Below, piece after piece: positions 45,390-53,896 of a stretch of DNA of 64,000 nucleotides. The notes beneath the pieces are model-generated. The model saw only the letters and a list, made by a program, of their open reading frames with translations, did not search any database and was not told the DNA's origin. This DNA is from Sediminibacterium magnilacihabitans (GTDB taxonomy: Bacteria > Bacteroidota > Bacteroidia > Chitinophagales > Chitinophagaceae). The first letter of the stretch is position 1, and each line of letters begins with the position of its first letter. The position numbers and the translations under genes are program-made. The stretch lies in assembly GCA_002973575.1 (NCBI GenBank), contig PVEQ01000014.1:1-64000 (forward strand). The letters run 5' to 3'.

Positions 45390-47297
45390 TTATTTTTTTA
45401 AGGATGAATAATGTAATCCAAACCCGAAAGGATACAATGGATCCTTGGAGTCATAGGGCAGGTCTTCTTTCTGATTGCGAACAGCTTCCATGGAAGAAGG
45501 CAGTTCAAAAGGCAGTTTACCACCGGGGTGGTATTTACCAAAGATCACATCGAGTACTGCGGCATCACTGGCACCGAAATCTGCCAGCAGTCCTTTAGCC
45601 TTGGCGCTGATTTCCGGTATCACGGCCGGGCGGTCGAGAAAAATATCCACGATCGTAGGCACTGTATTCAGCAAATGAAGGATATTATCTTTCACCGCTC
45701 CTTTGAAATCGAGATCCCCATGATGGAACATTTTGGCCAGGAAATTAGCAGTGTCGGCCGGTACCCAGGGTGTATTCAACCGGATGATCGCCAGATCGGC
45801 CTGTTCAGGTTTTTCTACCACTGTACCATATTCCGCAGCTACTTTGGGGTCGATGTGCTCCACATAGATTTTCAACTTTCCTGCTGCTAAAGGAAGGGTA
45901 TTCGATTCATTCTTCAATAAGACCATGGACTTGCGCTGAGATTCTTCTCCTAATTTACGGAAGGCTTCTTTTCCTACGGTCTGCGTTGCTTTCTCCACGT
46001 CTACATAAGGATTATCAAACAATCCCAACTCGAATTTCTGGCGTAATAATCTTTTTACAGAAACATCGATCCGGCTTTCTTTCAGCTTGCCTTCTTTCAC
46101 CAGTTGAATAACGATCTCCGGCAGGTTTTCTCCGCCGAACTGGTCTACGCCGGCATTGATGATCTTCAATACCCTTTCTTCTGCGGATAAATTTTCAACA
46201 CCCCAGGCGCGCGCCGGCCATACATAAGAGCCGATATGCGCATCTGTGACCAGGCCCCAATCGGTACATACCACGCCATCATAATGATATTTGTTGCGCA
46301 ATAAACCTGTGATGATCGCTTTATTATAAGAGAAGCCTACATTCTCATCGGTCTGGTTCATCGGTACGCCGTAATAAGGCATGATGGCAGCCGTATGGGC
46401 TTTGAAAGCGGCTTCGAATGGGATCAGGTGATAATTGAAATTCTTGCCGGGATAAACCTGTCCTTTCTGGAATGCAAAATGCGGATCGAGTCCTTCTTTC
46501 TGAGGACCGCCGCCGGAAAAATGTTTGGTCATGGCAGCTACACTGGTGCTATTGAGTTTAGCGCCCTGCAATCCCTCTACATAAGCATAGGTCATTTTTG
46601 CAGATAGTTGTGCGTCTTCTCCAAACGTACCGCTGATGCGCGGCCAGCGCGGTTCGGTAGACAGATCGGCCATGGGATGCAACGCTTCACGTATGCCTAC
46701 GGCAACGTATTCCTGTCGTACTACATCGGCAAATTTCCGGGTGAAGGCTTCATCGCCGATAGCGGCCAATCCTAATGGCTCACACCAAAGCGAGAAACCA
46801 TTGGCAGCCATGGCAAAAATGCTGCTGCTGAATGCATGCCTCGGATCGGAAGCGATGGTTACCGGTATTCCTAACCGGGTACTTTCTGCGAGGTGTTGCA
46901 CATTGTTGTACCAAGTGGCCAGTGCACGGATGCCCGGTACCTGCCAGAGATTGAAATGGTTCATCATTTTTTCGCGCATCAGCTTGGGAGCCGTGGGTGC
47001 GAAAGCGAACATGCCTTGTCCGGGCTTCTCATCCAGCGAACCATCGTCGTTGATCCTTGCACCATTGATGAACAGCATACCTGCTTTTTCTTCCAGGGTC
47101 ATCTGTGAAAGCAGGTTGTTCACGCGCGCTTCGACAGGCTGCGTTTTGTCTTCATACACATCCATCTTCCCGTTCTTATTCAAGTCTCGGAATGCAGGCT
47201 GGGCCTGGGTAATAATGGGTTTCCAGCAAAAGGAAACCAGCAGCAGGGGGGCAACCATCCACCACCTGAACTGCGTAGAAATGGCAAGCTGTTTCAT
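45390..47297 (-). CDS. Glycoside hydrolase family 3 enzyme, secreted
   Basis: 635 residues, signal peptide about 1-32. A short calcium-loop-like segment DLNKNGKMDVYED (38-50) precedes the GH3 TIM barrel (about 60-400), with substrate-binding DPRH (151-154), KHFSGGGPQ (258-266) and the nucleophile D346 in VVCTDWG. The alpha/beta sandwich follows (about 440-620). No C-terminal fibronectin-III module is present, so it is shorter than many GH3 enzymes. Probably a beta-glucosidase or beta-xylosidase; the specificity is open. It leads an operon with the Tat-exported isomerase and diverges from the Nudix regulator gene. Confidence 0.92.
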   Translation of the reverse strand: MKQLAISTQFRWWMVAPLLLVSFCWKPIITQAQPAFRDLNKNGKMDVYEDKTQPVEARVNNLLSQMTLEEKAGMLFINGARINDDGSLDEKPGQGMFAFAPTAPKLMREKMMNHFNLWQVPGIRALATWYNNVQHLAESTRLGIPVTIASDPRHAFSSSIFAMAANGFSLWCEPLGLAAIGDEAFTRKFADVVRQEYVAVGIREALHPMADLSTEPRWPRISGTFGEDAQLSAKMTYAYVEGLQGAKLNSTSVAAMTKHFSGGGPQKEGLDPHFAFQKGQVYPGKNFNYHLIPFEAAFKAHTAAIMPYYGVPMNQTDENVGFSYNKAIITGLLRNKYHYDGVVCTDWGLVTDAHIGSYVWPARAWGVENLSAEERVLKIINAGVDQFGGENLPEIVIQLVKEGKLKESRIDVSVKRLLRQKFELGLFDNPYVDVEKATQTVGKEAFRKLGEESQRKSMVLLKNESNTLPLAAGKLKIYVEHIDPKVAAEYGTVVEKPEQADLAIIRLNTPWVPADTANFLAKMFHHGDLDFKGAVKDNILHLLNTVPTIVDIFLDRPAVIPEISAKAKGLLADFGASDAAVLDVIFGKYHPGGKLPFELPSSMEAVRNQKEDLPYDSKDPLYPFGFGLHYSSLKK

Positions 47298-47310
47298 GGG
47301 GTTATTTTTT

Positions 47311-47333
47311 CATTGCGTCGTTATGACACAATG
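47311..47333. promoter_or_regulatory. Candidate operator in the GH3/Nudix-regulator intergenic region
   Basis: CATTGCGTC (47311-47319) and GACACAATG (47325-47333) form an inverted repeat with one mismatch and a 5-bp spacer. It lies 14 bp upstream of the GH3 start and 65 bp upstream of the regulator. A second, shorter palindrome CAATTT-CA-AAATTG is at 47350-47363. Nudix-type regulators bind such dyads near their targets. Confidence 0.45.
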
Positions 47334-47398
47334 ATAATCATTTCTGATCCAATTTCAAAATTGTTTGGCAGGAAGGTTTCGCTTATTTTCGATGTGGT

Positions 47399-48172
47399 AT
47401 GCGAACACTAAAGAACATTCGTGAGTTTATGGAAAAGGGTGGCAAATTGTTCCACCCGGGCCTTTCGCTGGACTGTGTGATCTTCGGTTTTCACGATAAC
47501 CAGTTGAAAGTATTGCTGCTTAAAATGGAGCACACCGATCACTGGGCCCTTCCGGGGGGATTTGTTTATAAGGATGAGACGCTGGAGGCGGCGGCAACAA
47601 GGGTATTGCAGGAACGCACCGGTATCAATGATATTTTCCTGCAACAGTTTCATGTGTTCGGCGACCCTGCCAGGTCGGACCGGAAATACCATTCAAACCG
47701 GCTGAAAAAATTGGGCATAGAGGCAGAAAAAGACCATTGGTTGCTGAACCGTTTCATTACCGTGGGTTTTTATGCACTGGTTGAATTTTCGCACGTGACG
47801 CCCACGCCCGACAATACTTCTGTTGCCTGTGAGTGGCAGCATCTCCACAACATCGGCAACCTGTTCATGGATCACAGGCAAATCCTGGGCAAAGCATTGG
47901 AGACCCTGCGCCAGCAATTGAACTACCAGCCGATCGGTTACAAGTTGTTGCCCGATAAATTTACCATGCCTGAATTACAAACACTATACGAAACCATCCT
48001 TGGTAAAAAACTCGATCGTAGAAATTTTCAGCGGCGCATGAACAGCTATGGCATCCTGCGAAGGTTGAAAGAAACACGAAAGGGCGGCGCTCACAAAGCG
48101 CCCTATCTTTATTCATTCAATTTACGTAAATACCAACAAGCCCTGCTGGAAGGATTGCAGGGAGGATGGTGA
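47399..48172 (+). CDS. Nudix-related transcriptional regulator (NrtR/AraR type)
   Basis: 257 residues: Nudix-like ligand domain (about 20-145) plus a C-terminal winged helix (about 165-250, RRNFQRRMNSYGILRRL). The Nudix box is degenerate: in GGFVYKDETLEAAATRVLQERTGI, given here as GGFVYKDETLEAAA and TRVLQERTGI, two catalytic Glu positions of REUxEE are Val and Arg, so it cannot be a normal hydrolase. Proteins of this type regulate NAD or sugar genes; in Bacteroidota one branch responds to arabinose. Here it faces a GH3 gene and likely controls this carbohydrate locus. Confidence 0.88.
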   Translation: MRTLKNIREFMEKGGKLFHPGLSLDCVIFGFHDNQLKVLLLKMEHTDHWALPGGFVYKDETLEAAATRVLQERTGINDIFLQQFHVFGDPARSDRKYHSNRLKKLGIEAEKDHWLLNRFITVGFYALVEFSHVTPTPDNTSVACEWQHLHNIGNLFMDHRQILGKALETLRQQLNYQPIGYKLLPDKFTMPELQTLYETILGKKLDRRNFQRRMNSYGILRRLKETRKGGAHKAPYLYSFNLRKYQQALLEGLQGGW

Positions 48173-48191
48173 AGCAAACTAAAAACAAAGT

Positions 48192-48875
48192 ATGTCGGCC
48201 CCTATTATCAAAGCAGTCATTTTCGATCTCGACGGAGTGATCATTGATTCCAACCCGGAAATTGAAAAATTCTGGCACCGATGGGCTGCCAGGGAAAATG
48301 TAGCGCTCACAGATGAATTGGTGCGCATGCACATCCATGGCAGGAAAGGTACTGAGACCATCCAGGTTTTGTTTCCTCATGTTACCGAAGCTACCAAACA
48401 AGCCATCAGGCATGCAGCCGATGCGCTCAACAATGAAATAAATCCGGCCGCCATTACAGGTGTTGTATCATTCATCCAGTTCCTTCGCAAACAAAAAATC
48501 ACCACCGGGGTAGTGACCAGTTCCCACAAAAGCCGCATGGTGCAGATGTTGCAAAAGCATGGGCTGGAGCAATCATTTATTTCTTTTGTTACGGCGCATG
48601 ATGTAACAAAAGGCAAACCCGATCCTGAACCTTACCGGAAAATGGCTGAGCAGTTGAACCTGTCTCCTGCTCAATGTCTTGTCTTTGAAGATGCCGTGAG
48701 TGGTATCCGTTCAGCGGTTGCCGCCGGTATGCATGCCATTGGCATCGGCAATGCTGCGGCCGAAAAAGGATTGCTGGCCGAAGGCGCTGTGCTGGTGATA
48801 CCTGATTTCACACACCTGCGTTTGTCAGAAACATCACTGGGTTTGCCCAATGGTTTTTCTTTTCAATGGGGTTGA
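48192..48875 (+). CDS. HAD-family sugar phosphatase / beta-phosphoglucomutase-like
   Basis: 227 residues. Motif I FDLDGVIIDS (11-20; nucleophile Asp and acid Asp), motif II Thr/Ser in VVTSSHKSR (about 101-109), motif III Lys in KGKPDPEPY (about 138-146), motif IV EDAVSGIRSAVAAGM (about 160-174). The cap region is of the phosphoglucomutase-like class. It likely dephosphorylates or isomerises a sugar phosphate. It follows the Nudix regulator by 19 bp and is probably cotranscribed. Confidence 0.88.
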   Translation: MSAPIIKAVIFDLDGVIIDSNPEIEKFWHRWAARENVALTDELVRMHIHGRKGTETIQVLFPHVTEATKQAIRHAADALNNEINPAAITGVVSFIQFLRKQKITTGVVTSSHKSRMVQMLQKHGLEQSFISFVTAHDVTKGKPDPEPYRKMAEQLNLSPAQCLVFEDAVSGIRSAVAAGMHAIGIGNAAAEKGLLAEGAVLVIPDFTHLRLSETSLGLPNGFSFQWG

Positions 48876-48883
48876 AGACGGTT

Positions 48884-50203
48884 TTATTTCAACAGTTTAT
48901 CTACTACCAAAGCGCCTACTTTTTTACCGGACTCGGCGCCAATGTCTACACTATGACGGTAATGGATACCTCCGTACACACGGCTGATAGAAGCTTCTGC
49001 CGCTGCATCCTGAAATGAATTGAAATGACGTTGCATACCTATGTAATGCAAGTCGCTGGTATCCTGGAAAGCAAAATGATCGCCATACAAAGCAGTGAGC
49101 GCTGTTGCCGCCGATGCAGTGATGGTACTGTGCCCGCTGGTATATTCCGGAAAGGGCGGTGTTTGCAGGAACGGAACCCAGTTCCTGTCGATGAATTCAT
49201 TGATCACGGTAACCGGCCGGATCACATTGCTGCGATATTTCTCATCCCAGCACGAAATAAATGCATCATACAAAGCAATGGCCGTAAGCGCATAAGACTT
49301 AGCTGTTTTAACAGCATCGGCATGCGATTGTTTTGCTGCAATTGCTGTAATGCCCATCCAGTGGCCGGCAGGCGTGATCTTTTTATTGCCGAACATCATG
49401 TGCCCGGAATGTTCTATCACGAACGGATTGTCATCCCAATACCTGGCAATGGTCTTTTGTTCGCCTGTGAGCGTCTTTCCAATCGTATACACTTCTTTAT
49501 TGGCCCTGAAGAAAGCGCTGTTGGTATCTGTGCTATATGCAGGAGGCCGGGGCGGCATGAACTGTGCAGCGGAGTCCAGCACCAGGGGTTTCATGGTATT
49601 CCAGCACCATTCTACGCCATCCATATAATCAGGAGGCGTTGGGCGCCATTTGCCCGGCGCATTGCTGCCGAGGAATTTGGGTTTGCCTCTCGACTTAATA
49701 TACCCGTCTGCATTAGCCCTCTCCAACACTGCTTTACCAACCGCTTCACCAAAAGCAACAGAGCGTTGATACGTATCTGCATCCATACGGTCTTTGAAAT
49801 CGTTGAAAGTAGTTTCTTCGAAATGCTTTAATGAATCCAGTGAAAACACCACTTTGTGCACCACCGTAAAAAAGGCTTTGGTGGCCGCCAACGTGAAGTT
49901 GTAGTTCTTGTTTTTTTCCGGTTCAGGCATAGGCTTAAATCCACGCAAACGGGCAGTCAGCGATGCATTCCCTGGTTTTGCATAGCGGATGGCTTCATAG
50001 GCGGCCAACGAAGAATAAACATAAATACGGCTGCTCACCGGAGGAGTAAACACGTCATAGATAATGATCTGCGTAAGCAAATCCTGGCTGTTGTGCATTA
50101 CCTGGGCATCATCCATAGGTTTTTGGGATTTATTTCCGCAGGCAGTTACCAGTGCAATGCACACGCTTGTTATCAGGAATAGTGATATTAATTTTCTTGA
50201 CAT
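48884..50203 (-). CDS. PAP2 / vanadium-dependent haloperoxidase-family lipoprotein
   Basis: The start at 50203 (MSRKLISLFLITSVCIALVTAC) gives 439 residues with a lipobox (LVTAC, Cys about 22); the longer frame would overlap the previous gene. The acid phosphatase/haloperoxidase core is present: KYRSNVIRP (KX6RP), PEYTSGHST (SGH) and SRVYGGIHYRH (SRX5H). It is an anchored periplasmic or surface phosphatase or vanadium haloperoxidase; sequence alone cannot separate the two. Last gene of the SusC-SusD-FG-GAP operon, 10 bp after the FG-GAP gene. Confidence 0.88.
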   Translation of the reverse strand: MSRKLISLFLITSVCIALVTACGNKSQKPMDDAQVMHNSQDLLTQIIIYDVFTPPVSSRIYVYSSLAAYEAIRYAKPGNASLTARLRGFKPMPEPEKNKNYNFTLAATKAFFTVVHKVVFSLDSLKHFEETTFNDFKDRMDADTYQRSVAFGEAVGKAVLERANADGYIKSRGKPKFLGSNAPGKWRPTPPDYMDGVEWCWNTMKPLVLDSAAQFMPPRPPAYSTDTNSAFFRANKEVYTIGKTLTGEQKTIARYWDDNPFVIEHSGHMMFGNKKITPAGHWMGITAIAAKQSHADAVKTAKSYALTAIALYDAFISCWDEKYRSNVIRPVTVINEFIDRNWVPFLQTPPFPEYTSGHSTITASAATALTALYGDHFAFQDTSDLHYIGMQRHFNSFQDAAAEASISRVYGGIHYRHSVDIGAESGKKVGALVVDKLLK

Positions 50204-50213
50204 AAACAGTTTG

Positions 50214-53200
50214 TTAAAGAGGAACTGAGCGTGTCTTCCCCATATTGTCAGTAATAATAACGGATTGAACACCGGCCTCAATATTCAGGAACCTGGCAGA
50301 TTGTGAGAGGAAAGAAATGCCATAGCCAATTTCCCTTTTTTGCTTTTTCCCGTTTTTGTATTGAATAACAGCAACTGCATCATTGGGTTGCAGCGCCACG
50401 CAACGAACGGGTTGTTTTTCTTCAAAGACTTTCAAAGGCCCCCTGTTCTGCGTGGCTGCTACCAGGCATTTACCGGAAGCTGACCGCAGTTTGGCCAACG
50501 CTTTACCGTTGCCGGGTATGAAAATGCCGCTCTGCAAAATAGACATCGGCGCAAAATCTCCTTTGCCGTTTCCTTTCAGCAGCAAGCCGTTTAAAGCATC
50601 ATAACGCCCTACGGAAACCTCCGTACCATAATCGTTGCCATTGATCAAAACATCCAGGTTGCCGTCTCCGTCGAAATCTTCTACCAGCATGCCATTCAGC
50701 ACAGAGAATTGCGCCTGGGCTGGTAAAGGATGCAGGCTGAAACGGCCATTACCTTCATTTTTTACAAAACAGGAATTGAATTGGTTGGCATGTAGTATCA
50801 ATGCTCCCTGCAGTTGTTCTTTGGTGAACAACTGGTCCATAGTAGCGGTAGCAAATGATTTGTAGTTCTGAAATTTCGTTCGCATACTAATCATCTGCTT
50901 CACCACATCATCCCGGTTCTGCGCGGGGAATTCTTTCTTCGTTGGATCGGTGATGGTAGCCGGCAGGTACAATGATGGAAAAGCATCGAGGCTGCCATTG
51001 TTGTCAAAATCTTTGGCGTAAATGGAAACAGGGTATTGATCAGAAGCACGGTAAAATGAGTTTTGTCCCAGGTTGCCCACAACATAATCAATACGGCCAT
51101 CGTTGTCAAAATCACCGGCTGCAATGGTATTCCACCAGCCTAATTGGTTGCTGATACCAGATTGAGCGGTTACATTGGTAAAGACTCCTTTGTTATTTTT
51201 CAGGAAAGTCAGCGGCATCCACTCTCCTGCCAGCACCAGGTCGGGCCAACCATCGTTATCAAAATCGGTAAAGACTGCGTCGCATACCATGCCAATGTTG
51301 GTGAGGTCTTTGGCTACTTGTTGGGTAATATCGGTAAACTTGATATGGCCGTCTTTGGAGTCGTTACGGTAGATGAAACTGGAAACTGGTTTGGGATAGT
51401 TCCAGGGATCTACACGTCCTGCGATGAAAAGATCAAGGTCTCCGTCTTTATCGTAATCAATGGCACGCACACAGAATTTGCTGGTAAAATTTTTCGGGAG
51501 CGCTACTGTATCTAATGTAAAGTTTCCTTTACCATCATTTACATACAGTTTGTCCTGATATACAGGTGTATTGTGTTCATTCTCGAAGCCGCCCGCAGCA
51601 ATATATAAGTCCAGATCACCATCTCCATCGGCATCAAATAACAACAATCCAAGGTCTTCCCATTGTTTGGCTCCAAAGCCTTTATCAGATTGAATATTTT
51701 TTTGTACAAACTTACCATTGGGTTGTTGGAGCAATATCTGAGTAGCGTTCCCAAAAGATCCTCCTATTATAATATCATCTAATCCATTACCATCAACATC
51801 GCCAACAGCCATACCGGGACCATATTCAGATAGTTTATGCGGTATCAGTTTCTGAATATTAAAATCGATAAAATCTCTTTCTTCGTGTTGATAATGAATA
51901 TCAAGCGAGCCCGTCACTTCTTTGAATAGCGCGTCTGATGCTAATAAAGCAGGAGGGGGTAATGTATTCATTTGAGCATCTGATGCTTTTATTGTCAACC
52001 ATTGATCCGCCCGCACATGATCTAGTCGCTGTTTTTTCCCATCCGGCCATGTGATGCAAACCGAATCGATCGTAGTAGTAGTTCCCAGTCCAAAATGAAT
52101 GCGGTTATCCATAGATGAGAGGTATCCCCTATAAGGTGTATTTTCCCATACCTGGTGTTGCCCGTGGTCATAATAAATATCGGCCCAGACACCCAGTCCG
52201 TTTTTGTTCTGCGCTGTGCCATCAAAACGAATATTCAGGAAACGGGTGGTGGTACTGTCTCTTTCCCTGCTGTTATTTTTATACACCATCGCTTCGTCGT
52301 TGATGTTGTTGACTACCAGATCAAGATCACCGTCATTATCCAGGTCAACATAAACCGCTCCATTTGAAAAACTGGGTGTATTCATGCCCCATTCACTGGA
52401 TGCGTTGGTGAAATGAAGGTTCCCATTGTTTTTAAATGCATAATTGTGAATTTTCACAGCAGGTATTTGTTCCAACAGCTGCTTCTTTGTTGCTATCGAA
52501 TAAGACTCATTGCGGAATGTTACAAAGTCATGATCCGTGACATCTTTTGGAAAGCCATTGGTAATGATGATGTCCCGGTTGCCATCATTATCAAAATCTG
52601 CCACCACCGGTGCCCAGCTCCAGTCGGTTTCAGCAATACCTGCATAAAAAGAGACCTCGCCGAATACAGGATCTCCAATGGTATCATTTTGCAGTACCCT
52701 TGGCCCTTGATTCAACTGAAGCGTATTACGCACATACTGGTAAGAGTAGCCAAAATAGTCGCTATTCTGATAAGTTTGATAACTATTGGGATTGAGCATC
52801 ATTTTTTTCCGGTAATTATCTTCCGGGTTCATGTCCAATGTAATCACATCTGCCAGCCCATCGTTATTAATATCTACAATATCATTCCCCATGGCATTGG
52901 CAGATGTATGTTTGAAATAGGTAGAAAGTTTCTCTGTAAATGTGCCATCATGATTATTGATCCATAACAAATCGTTCGACAGATAGTCATTCGTCACATA
53001 GATATCTTTCCATCCATCTTTATTAATATCAGCAATCGTTACTGCATGTGAATATCCTTCTATCAATATGCCTGCTCCTTTGGATACATTGGTGAATACC
53101 GGGTGCCCAAGTGATGAATCCCAATCGTTGCGATACAACTTATCAGTACTCGGATGGCTCCCGTCTTTCAAAATAGGCCTGAATCGATTGGGATAATCGT

Positions 53201-53807
53201 ATTTGATGATTTCGTTCGTCGCAATGTACACATCAAGATCTCCATCATTGTCGTAATCGAAAAAAGCAGCTTGTGTATTGTGACTGGTATCGGCCAACCC
53301 GTATTCTTTTGCCATCTCTTTGAAATGGGGTATTCCTTTTTTGTCAACCCCTTGATTGATATATAGCAAACTTTCTCTCAAGGCTGGATTTTTTTTCAGC
53401 GTAGCACACACATAGATATCCATCCAACCATCATTATTGATATCAACTACGGCAACCCCACGACACCATTTCCCACCTCCTGTTACACCTGCCTGCGCAG
53501 TAATATCATCAAATTTGAATCCCCCTTTGTTCAGATAAAGTTTATTGGAAACGAGATTGCCTGTAAAATAAAGATCGGGTAGCCCATCGTTGTTGAAATC
53601 ACCCACACCTACACCACCGCCGTTATATACATTTTCAAAATCAAGCACATTGATCGAGTCCGTTTCAGTGATCTGATTATTGAAATGAATATTCGTTTGA
53701 TCTGAGGTCAGACGGCTGAAAAGAGGAGCTTTACTTTTGCAGGACGATAGCAAAAAGAAGGGTATAGCGGCGAATAGTAATATAAGATACCTGGTATTCC
53801 GTAGCAT
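50214..53807 (-). CDS. FG-GAP/VCBS repeat lipoprotein with ASPIC/UnbV domain
   Basis: 1197 residues with a lipoprotein signal (FFLLSSC, Cys about 23). I count 14 calcium-loop motifs of the type DxNxDGxxD (for example GDFNNDGLPDLYF, DYDNDGDLDVYI, DFDGDGNLDVLI), indicating two integrin-like beta propellers flanking an ASPIC/UnbV module (GVWADIYYDHGQHQVWEN, and IHFGLGTTTTIDSVCITWP). This is the CRTAC1-like architecture common in Bacteroidota, usually next to SusC/SusD. It is probably a surface glycan- or substrate-binding component. SusD is 89 bp upstream. Confidence 0.92.
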   Translation of the reverse strand: MLRNTRYLILLFAAIPFFLLSSCKSKAPLFSRLTSDQTNIHFNNQITETDSINVLDFENVYNGGGVGVGDFNNDGLPDLYFTGNLVSNKLYLNKGGFKFDDITAQAGVTGGGKWCRGVAVVDINNDGWMDIYVCATLKKNPALRESLLYINQGVDKKGIPHFKEMAKEYGLADTSHNTQAAFFDYDNDGDLDVYIATNEIIKYDYPNRFRPILKDGSHPSTDKLYRNDWDSSLGHPVFTNVSKGAGILIEGYSHAVTIADINKDGWKDIYVTNDYLSNDLLWINNHDGTFTEKLSTYFKHTSANAMGNDIVDINNDGLADVITLDMNPEDNYRKKMMLNPNSYQTYQNSDYFGYSYQYVRNTLQLNQGPRVLQNDTIGDPVFGEVSFYAGIAETDWSWAPVVADFDNDGNRDIIITNGFPKDVTDHDFVTFRNESYSIATKKQLLEQIPAVKIHNYAFKNNGNLHFTNASSEWGMNTPSFSNGAVYVDLDNDGDLDLVVNNINDEAMVYKNNSRERDSTTTRFLNIRFDGTAQNKNGLGVWADIYYDHGQHQVWENTPYRGYLSSMDNRIHFGLGTTTTIDSVCITWPDGKKQRLDHVRADQWLTIKASDAQMNTLPPPALLASDALFKEVTGSLDIHYQHEERDFIDFNIQKLIPHKLSEYGPGMAVGDVDGNGLDDIIIGGSFGNATQILLQQPNGKFVQKNIQSDKGFGAKQWEDLGLLLFDADGDGDLDLYIAAGGFENEHNTPVYQDKLYVNDGKGNFTLDTVALPKNFTSKFCVRAIDYDKDGDLDLFIAGRVDPWNYPKPVSSFIYRNDSKDGHIKFTDITQQVAKDLTNIGMVCDAVFTDFDNDGWPDLVLAGEWMPLTFLKNNKGVFTNVTAQSGISNQLGWWNTIAAGDFDNDGRIDYVVGNLGQNSFYRASDQYPVSIYAKDFDNNGSLDAFPSLYLPATITDPTKKEFPAQNRDDVVKQMISMRTKFQNYKSFATATMDQLFTKEQLQGALILHANQFNSCFVKNEGNGRFSLHPLPAQAQFSVLNGMLVEDFDGDGNLDVLINGNDYGTEVSVGRYDALNGLLLKGNGKGDFAPMSILQSGIFIPGNGKALAKLRSASGKCLVAATQNRGPLKVFEEKQPVRCVALQPNDAVAVIQYKNGKKQKREIGYGISFLSQSARFLNIEAGVQSVIITDNMGKTRSVPL

Positions 53808-53896
53808 TTGTGCAATGTTGAATCTGGAAGTACTAAAATAAATGAAAAGAGGTAGAGCAGTACCCTACCTCTCACATAATTTAATCAATCAATTGA

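Noticed and set aside
47364..47391. Promoter TTTG ... TATTTTCG for the Nudix regulator
   Set aside because: The spacing is 16 bp instead of about 19 and the -7 box has one mismatch; not strong enough to list.
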